DNA of 8,086 nt, from assembly GCA_030628225.1 (NCBI GenBank), contig DAOVRJ010000108.1, forward strand, positions 1-8,086, in the 5' to 3' direction. The notes under the pieces are model-generated. The model worked only from the letters and a program-made list of their open reading frames with translations. It did not search any database and was not told the origin of the DNA. How positions within the stretch are numbered: position 1 is the stretch's first letter; each line of letters begins with the position of its first letter. The position numbers and the translations under genes are program-made. Source of the DNA: Candidatus Zixiibacteriota bacterium. Its GTDB lineage: Bacteria > SM23-81. Positions 4,660 to 8,086 of the stretch are shown piece after piece.

Positions 4660-6067
4660 AAAGAAAAAGCTGAGCTTAAAAAGAGAGCCCATGCCTCGCC
4701 AGGATCCGAAGTTGCGAGCGCACAACTTCTCTGAAGTGGCCTTGGGATATAGTCCGGAGCAGGCCATAAAGGAGGCTGCCCGGTGTCTGACCTGCAAGAA
4801 ACCCAGATGTGTCCCCGGCTGCCCGGTGGAGGTGGATATCCCCGGCTTCATTCGCTGGATACAGGAGGGGGACTTCGCCAAAGCTGTTCAAACTATCAAG
4901 GCGACCAACTGCCTGCCGGCTGTCTGCGGTCGGGTTTGTCCCCAGGAGGATCAGTGCGAGAAGCTCTGTGTGCTGGCCAAAAAGGGCGCGCCGGTGGCCA
5001 TCGGGCGCCTGGAGCGCTTTGTGGCCGATTACGAGGCCCAGCAGGGGTGTTGTGTGCAGGTGCCTAAAGAGGTGCCTTCCACGGGCAAGAGGGTGGCCGT
5101 GGTGGGGGCCGGACCGTCGGGACTTACCGTGGCTGGCGATCTGGCCAAACTGGGACACAGTGTGACTATTTTCGAAGCCCTGCATGAGCCCGGTGGCGTT
5201 TTGGTATATGGCATTCCCGAGTTCAGGCTTCCCAAGGCCATCGTCCAGAGGGAGGTGGATTTCGTCAAGAGTCTGGGAGCAGAGCTGAAGACAAGTTTTG
5301 TCATCGGTCATCTGCAGACCGTAGATGAGCTTATGGACGGCGAGTACGACGCGGTTTATCTGGGTAATGGAGCGGGGCTGCCGTATTTCATGAACATTCC
5401 CGGCGAGAACCTCAACGGGGTCTATTCGGCCAACGAATTTCTTACTCGCTCTAATCTGATGAGGGCCTATAAGTTTCCTGAATACGATACCCCCATTAAA
5501 GTGGGTCGAAAGGTGGCCGTAGTAGGTGGGGGGAACGTGGCCATGGATTCCTGCCGGACCGCCCTTCGGCTGGGATCTGAGGAAGTTCTCTGTGTCTATC
5601 GCCGGTCGCGGGTGGAGCTGCCGGCCCGGCAGGAGGAGATCGAGAACGCCGAGGAGGAGGGTGTCCAGTTCAAGCTGCTGAACAATCCCGTGCGCATCCT
5701 GGGCGATGATGAGGGCTGGGTCACCGGCATGGAGTGCATCCGGATGGAGTTGGGGGAACCGGATGAGTCCGGTCGTCGTCGTCCTGTACCTGTGAAAGGC
5801 TCCGAGTTCATCATGGATGTTGATCAGGTCATTGTGGCCATAGGGCAGGGAGCCAATCCGCTGGTGGCCTCCACCACACCCGGCCTGGAAATAAATAAAT
5901 GGGGGTATATCGTTGCTGATTCTACCACTGGCGCGACCAGCAGGAAAGGAGTCTATGCCGGGGGCGACATAGTTACCGGGGCGGCGACCGTCATCCTGGC
6001 CATGGGGGCCGGACGTGATGCGGCCAGGGCCATCGATGCTTACCTGCGAGAACAGAAGGGATGCTGA
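4652..6067 (+). CDS. nfnB: NfnB/GltD-like flavoprotein, large subunit
   Basis: This is the large subunit of Nfn, which reversibly couples NADPH oxidation to reduction of NAD+ and ferredoxin by flavin-based electron bifurcation. Databases often call it NADPH-dependent glutamate synthase small chain (gltA or gltD). The product has 471 residues (about 468 in Thermotoga NfnB). The N-terminal iron-sulfur domain holds Cys45, 48, 53 and 57, then Cys87, 92, 96, 102 and 106, enough for two [4Fe-4S] clusters. The FAD motif VAVVGAGPSGL lies near 148-158, a second Rossmann motif VAVVGGGNVAMD near 288-299, and the C-terminal GVYAGGDIVTGAATVILAMG closes the flavin site. ATG 4652 is preferred, with AGGTG (4641-4645) six bases upstream; GTG 4643 would add three residues. 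No glutamate synthase large subunit is present, and the adjacent nfnA supports Nfn over GOGAT. Confidence 0.93.
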   Translation: MAEKKKLSLKREPMPRQDPKLRAHNFSEVALGYSPEQAIKEAARCLTCKKPRCVPGCPVEVDIPGFIRWIQEGDFAKAVQTIKATNCLPAVCGRVCPQEDQCEKLCVLAKKGAPVAIGRLERFVADYEAQQGCCVQVPKEVPSTGKRVAVVGAGPSGLTVAGDLAKLGHSVTIFEALHEPGGVLVYGIPEFRLPKAIVQREVDFVKSLGAELKTSFVIGHLQTVDELMDGEYDAVYLGNGAGLPYFMNIPGENLNGVYSANEFLTRSNLMRAYKFPEYDTPIKVGRKVAVVGGGNVAMDSCRTALRLGSEEVLCVYRRSRVELPARQEEIENAEEEGVQFKLLNNPVRILGDDEGWVTGMECIRMELGEPDESGRRRPVPVKGSEFIMDVDQVIVAIGQGANPLVASTTPGLEINKWGYIVADSTTGATSRKGVYAGGDIVTGAATVILAMGAGRDAARAIDAYLREQKGC

Positions 6068-6105
6068 GGATTTCTAAAGGTTCGCTAGACAACCGGGGGT
6101 TCAGG

Positions 6106-6141
6106 AAAAAAACTTGACATTTGAGCTTTCATCGGTATATT
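6106..6141 (+). promoter_or_regulatory. Near-consensus promoter of yceD-rpmF-plsX-fabH
   Basis: A seven-A tract (6106-6112), like an UP element, precedes a perfect -35 TTGACA (6114-6119). A 16-base spacer leads to -10 TATATT (6136-6141), five of six matches. The predicted transcription start at about 6147-6150 lies only 5-8 bases before ATG 6155, so this promoter would give a nearly leaderless mRNA. Confidence 0.8.
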
Positions 6142-6154
6142 GTGGGAAACTTAA

Positions 6155-6676
6155 ATGCGTATTCGAGTCACAGGTCTCTCCCAGGGCACCCATCAGCAGT
6201 TTCAGCAGGAACCGGCAGCTTCCTTGGGTTTTAATGAGCAGAAATTCCACTTTACAGAGCCGGTATGCGTCCACTTCACCCTTCAGAAGGTGGGCGACCA
6301 GATTGTCTGCCGGGCGCGGGTGAACACCTCCATGGAGACCGAATGCAGTCGCTGCCTGGAACCCGCGGAGGTGAAGATCTCTGAGGAGATGACCCTTCTG
6401 CTGGTTTTCTCCCGGATGTCAGCCCGGGATGTCACTGGCGCGGAGTTAAAGATCATCCCCCAGGATGCCGAGGAGGTGGATGTCACGGAGGAAATTCGCC
6501 AGGCCATTCTGCTGGCCATCCCGCCCAAGCCCCTCTGCAGAGCCGATTGCCTGGGGCTGTGTCCCCAGTGTGGTACAAACCTGAACCTGAGCAATTGCCG
6601 TTGTCAGGTAAAGGTCGAGGATGCCCGCTGGCCGGGTCTCCATAAGTTGCTGTCAAACAAATCCAAAGGAGAGTGA
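6155..6676 (+). CDS. yceD: YceD/DUF177 protein, L32-linked
   Basis: This 173-residue protein belongs to DUF177 (YceD), a family almost always encoded just before rpmF; it is linked to ribosome or 23S rRNA assembly, though its exact reaction is not settled. The N-terminus MRIRVTGL fits the family, which supports ATG 6155. Conserved cysteines are visible: Cys64 and Cys67 in ECSRCLEP, then Cys128, 132, 136 and 139 in the CRADCLGLCPQCG segment, followed by TNLN and CRC at 148-150. These suggest a zinc-binding site. GGGA (6144-6147) could be its Shine-Dalgarno but overlaps the predicted transcription start, so that site would work only on longer transcripts. Its stop is one base before the rpmF start. 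Confidence 0.93.
   Translation: MRIRVTGLSQGTHQQFQQEPAASLGFNEQKFHFTEPVCVHFTLQKVGDQIVCRARVNTSMETECSRCLEPAEVKISEEMTLLLVFSRMSARDVTGAELKIIPQDAEEVDVTEEIRQAILLAIPPKPLCRADCLGLCPQCGTNLNLSNCRCQVKVEDARWPGLHKLLSNKSKGE
6665..6671 (+). promoter_or_regulatory. Ribosome binding site for the GTG-started rpmF
   Basis: AAAGGAG lies six bases before GTG 6678 and overlaps the end of yceD. It selects the GTG start, which gives the standard L32 N-terminus. Confidence 0.8.
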
Positions 6677-6677
6677 A

Positions 6678-6860
6678 GTGGCCCTTCCCAAGAGAAAAAT
6701 CTCCAAATCAAGACGGGATAAAAGAAGGACGCATTGGAAGTTGTCCTCTCCCCCTCTGTCTATGTGTCCGCACTGTCATCAGCCCAAGACGCCTCACCAG
6801 GCCTGTCCCCATTGTGGGTATTACAACGGCCGCAAGGTTATGGCTCCCAAGGAGAAATAA
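6678..6860 (+). CDS. rpmF: 50S ribosomal protein L32
   Basis: L32 is a small protein of the large ribosomal subunit. The 60-residue product begins MALPKRKISKSRRDKRRTHW, the classic L32 start, and carries a zinc ribbon with Cys30, Cys33, Cys43 and Cys46 (CPHC and CPHC), so it is the zinc-binding (C+) form. The start is GTG, read as Met, fixed by family alignment and a strong Shine-Dalgarno. It sits one base after yceD and 15 bases before plsX. Bacteria with zinc-responsive control often carry a second, Cys-less copy elsewhere; none is visible here. Confidence 0.98.
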   Translation: MALPKRKISKSRRDKRRTHWKLSSPPLSMCPHCHQPKTPHQACPHCGYYNGRKVMAPKEK

Positions 6861-6875
6861 TCCCGAGTAGAGAAC

Positions 6876-7889
6876 ATGAAGATTGCCATCGATGCCATGG
6901 GTGGAGATAAAGCCCCCCATCCCATTGTGGAGGGGGTGGTACAAGCAGCCAGTTTGGTCCGGGAGGGCACGGAGATCATTCTGGTAGGGCAGGAGTCTGT
7001 TATCAGGAGGGAATTGAAAAGCCGCTTCATGCCTCGGGAGCTGCCCATCTCCGTGGTTCACGCGTCGCAGGTAGTGGGCATGGACGAAGCGCCCGCTATC
7101 GCTATGCGCAAAAAACGGGACTCCTCCATCATGGTGGCCGTTGACCTGTTGAAGAGAGGACAGGCCGACGCTTTTGTGAGCGCCGGGAACACGGGCGCGG
7201 TGATGGCGGCGGCGTTGGTTGAATTGGGACGATTGAAAGGTGTGAGCCGACCGGCCATTGCCTCATTATTTCCCACCGAACGTGACGCGGTGGTGGTGTT
7301 GGATGTGGGGGCCAATGCTAGCTGTAAGGCCGTACACCTCTATCAGTTTGGGGTAATGGGAGCCACGTATGCCAGCCATATTCTGCGCAGGCGACGGCCC
7401 AAGGTGGGTTTGCTAAGCATCGGGGAGGAGAGCTCCAAGGGAAATGAAGCCACAGTAAAGGCCCACCAGATGCTCTCGCACAGCCCGCTGAACTTCGTGG
7501 GTAATATCGAGGGGCGGGATATTCTCCGGGGGAATGTGGATGTGGCTGTTTGTGATGGTTTTGTGGGCAATGTGGTGTTGAAATTCACCGAGAGCATCGA
7601 CGGCCTGCTGACGGCCCAGCTGAGGCGGTACGTCATGTCCCGCCTTCGCTATCGTCTGGGCGCCCACCTGTTGATGCCGGCCCTGTTGGCTTTCCGGCGA
7701 GATCTGGATTACGCCGAGTATGGCGGCGTCCCCCTTCTGGGTCTCAATGGGGTGTGCATTATCTGCCATGGTGGCTCTTCCGCCAAGGCCATCAGAAAAG
7801 CCATCGCCGTTGCCCAGCAGATGGTCAAGGCGGACGTGAACTCGGGCATTCTTCGACAGCTTCAAGAAAATGGTGGCATGAAAAAATGA
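6876..7889 (+). CDS. plsX: Phosphate acyltransferase (acyl-ACP:phosphate)
   Basis: PlsX makes acyl-phosphate from acyl-ACP and inorganic phosphate. PlsY then uses it to start phospholipid synthesis, so PlsX links fatty acid synthesis to the membrane, where it acts as a peripheral protein. The 337-residue product is full length. It opens with MKIAIDAMGGDKAPHPIVEG and has SAGNTGAVMAA near residues 103-113. Later family blocks are DVGANASCK, a GRDILRGNVDVAVCDGFVGN segment, and YAEYGGVPLLGLNG near the end. No signal peptide or membrane helix is evident. The Shine-Dalgarno is weak (GAG at 6865 or AGAG at 6869), so expression may rely on coupling from rpmF. The stop overlaps the fabH start by four bases. 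Confidence 0.97.
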   Translation: MKIAIDAMGGDKAPHPIVEGVVQAASLVREGTEIILVGQESVIRRELKSRFMPRELPISVVHASQVVGMDEAPAIAMRKKRDSSIMVAVDLLKRGQADAFVSAGNTGAVMAAALVELGRLKGVSRPAIASLFPTERDAVVVLDVGANASCKAVHLYQFGVMGATYASHILRRRRPKVGLLSIGEESSKGNEATVKAHQMLSHSPLNFVGNIEGRDILRGNVDVAVCDGFVGNVVLKFTESIDGLLTAQLRRYVMSRLRYRLGAHLLMPALLAFRRDLDYAEYGGVPLLGLNGVCIICHGGSSAKAIRKAIAVAQQMVKADVNSGILRQLQENGGMKK

Positions 7890-8086
7890 GCGGAATAAAG
7901 AGGTCTGAAATCGTGGGCACCGGCTCGGCCGTGCCGGAAGGAATTCTCACCAACCGGGATTTTGAGAAGATTGTGGAGACCAACGACGAGTGGATCGTGT
8001 CCCGCTCCGGAATCCGCGAGCGTCACGTCACCGATGATCAGACAGCCACCTCCGACCTGGCGTCATTGGCCGCCCGGAGAGCTTTA
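7886..8086 (+). CDS. fabH: 3-oxoacyl-ACP synthase III (KAS III), 5' part
   Basis: FabH condenses acetyl-CoA with malonyl-ACP to start each fatty acid chain. Only the first 67 codons are present, and the frame is open at the window edge. The visible part has GTGSAVPEGILTN and NDEWIVSRSGIRERHV, the family's N-terminal signature, with Ser in place of the usual Thr in RTGI. The catalytic Cys-His-Asn triad lies beyond the window. The start ATG overlaps the plsX stop (ATGA), so translation is probably coupled. No strong Shine-Dalgarno is seen; GGTGG at about 7872 is distant. The plsX-fabH order is widely conserved. Confidence 0.93.
   Translation, partial: MSGIKRSEIVGTGSAVPEGILTNRDFEKIVETNDEWIVSRSGIRERHVTDDQTATSDLASLAARRAL

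Noticed and set aside
4643-6067. Glutamate synthase small subunit (GOGAT) as the function of the GltD-like gene
   Set aside because: No large subunit is present, and the overlapping upstream gene is an Nfn/Sud small subunit, so Nfn fits better; enzymatic proof is lacking.
6114-6323. 69-codon frame starting within the yceD promoter
   Set aside because: It overlaps yceD in another frame and starts inside the -35 element.

Overview
The window reads as chromosomal housekeeping DNA of an anaerobic or facultatively anaerobic bacterium. It is GC-rich, and almost every gene runs on the + strand. It holds a selenocysteine tRNA with an encoded CCA end, a selenophosphate synthetase that is itself a selenoprotein, a nickel-dependent lactate racemase homologue, and an electron-bifurcating NADH-ferredoxin:NADPH oxidoreductase pair. 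It ends in the start of a fatty acid/phospholipid synthesis operon. This set suits Desulfobacterota (former Deltaproteobacteria) or a similar anaerobic lineage, but that placement is inference from gene content, not a phylogenetic result.

Layout: (1) 1-149: GC-rich inverted repeats with no assignable gene, then a promoter with a perfect TTGACA. (2) 150-1396: selC (tRNA-Sec) followed by selD, probably on one transcript. The selD reading frame begins at 329 and is interrupted in frame by TGA at 377, read as Sec at residue 17. Starting the gene at the GTG at 389 would miss its active site. (3) 1400-1958: a candidate promoter, a small palindrome and ndk. (4) 1959-2352: a 394-base gap whose clear content is a 21-bp hairpin. 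(5) 2353-3600: larA homologue. (6) 3601-3774: a leader with a possible short ORF, alternative hairpins and a strong Shine-Dalgarno. (7) 3775-6067: nfnA-nfnB, overlapping by 8 bases. (8) 6068-8086: a near-consensus promoter almost touching the start codon of yceD, then rpmF, plsX and fabH (cut by the window edge), tightly packed.

How the genes work together: selC and selD both supply selenocysteine, and the SelD enzyme depends on the pathway it feeds. LarA and NfnAB would fit a lactate- or hydroxyacid-using redox economy (racemisation, then NADH/NADPH/ferredoxin balancing), but only gene order supports that link. The yceD-rpmF-plsX-fabH block is a widely conserved arrangement joining ribosome assembly (L32) to acyl-phosphate and acyl-ACP synthesis.

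No mobile element, CRISPR array or defence system was seen. The most unusual features are the selenium module (Sec-SelD with a GUAAK active site, and a tRNA-Sec with a G/A apposition at the eighth acceptor layer), the long ndk-larA hairpin, and the leader before nfnA.
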